From: an uncultured Bacteroidales bacterium
GTDB taxonomy: Bacteria; Bacteroidota; Bacteroidia; Bacteroidales; Paludibacteraceae
Assembly (NCBI GenBank): GCA_902799875.1
Contig: CADCCH010000020.1
Location: forward strand, 1-31,349
Reading direction: 5' to 3'
Length of the DNA: 31,349 nucleotides
Position numbers and translations under genes: made by a program. This document shows positions 31,325 through 31,349 of the stretch, one piece after another (the first letter of the stretch is position 1; each line of letters starts with the position of its first letter). The notes below the pieces were generated by a model, which was given only the letters and a program-made list of their open reading frames with translations, did not search any database and was not told where the DNA came from.

Positions 31325-31349
31325 CAAAGATACTACTTTTTTCTCATAT
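31325..31349 (-). promoter_or_regulatory. Promoter P7, partly in the window
   Basis: TATCTTTG (31325-31332) reads on the minus strand, preceded by an A-rich spacer starting ATATGAG like those of P1, P4 and P6. The -33 box lies beyond the window end. Confidence 0.7.

Overview
The window looks like a chromosomal segment from a member of the Bacteroidales, probably an uncultured gut or anaerobic lineage; I cannot name a genus. The grounds are the phylum-specific promoter (TTTG, 20 bp, TAnnTTTG) seen seven times (the last cut by the window edge), almost no Shine-Dalgarno sequences, a V-type rather than F-type ATPase, a gliding/T9SS type B C-terminal domain, a GldF-like permease and a short phosphoglycerate dehydrogenase of the Bacteroides kind.

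Layout. (1) 1-2,310: the start of a rubredoxin gene, then a small accessory island on the minus strand. It carries a DUF3791-DUF3990-DUF3791 trio that resembles a toxin-antitoxin locus, a KilA-N protein and a decayed Bro-N fragment. Each cargo stops within a few bases of a fragment of the same tRNA-Ala-like sequence, and two cargo blocks start from near-identical palindrome-promoter-operator modules. (2) 2,316-13,721, minus strand: 13 tightly packed genes that read as one unit: V-ATPase subunits E, DUF2764, A, B, D, I, K, then fabD, a Bax-inhibitor-1 protein, ferritin, UmuD, UmuC and a DUF456 membrane protein. One promoter is visible, at 13,780-13,811. (3) 13,852-21,063, plus strand: a divergent SprT-like protease gene that appears leaderless, then pheT, prfC, a nucleoside transporter, gldF and a phosphoesterase, with overlaps or very short gaps. 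(4) 21,124-21,334: a free-standing small RNA with its own promoter and terminator, possibly 6S/Bacteroidales-1-like. (5) 21,364-31,314, minus strand: M3 peptidase, T9SS-type secreted protein, serA, serC, a pyruvate/oxaloacetate carboxyltransferase, a Wzi-like outer membrane barrel, an OmpH/Skp-like protein and a small membrane protein.

How the parts work together. Block 2 joins ion pumping, the first step of fatty acid synthesis, iron storage and SOS mutagenesis. Block 3 is translation (PheRS beta, RF3) with envelope and nucleoside functions. Block 5 makes serine from 3-phosphoglycerate (SerA, SerC), handles C3/C4 carboxylation and builds the envelope.

Two observations stand out as possibly undescribed. 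First, the island at 100-2,300 looks like a cassette array whose 3' boundary sites derive from a tRNA-Ala gene. Second, from about 16 kb to the end there are short perfect-period tandem arrays (7, 8 or 9 bp, usually 4-6 units). The octamer arrays fill intergenic gaps and in three cases put the downstream ATG in phase with the repeat. The heptamer and nonamer arrays lie partly or wholly inside coding sequences (pheT, wzi, dcp 3' end, the carboxyltransferase).
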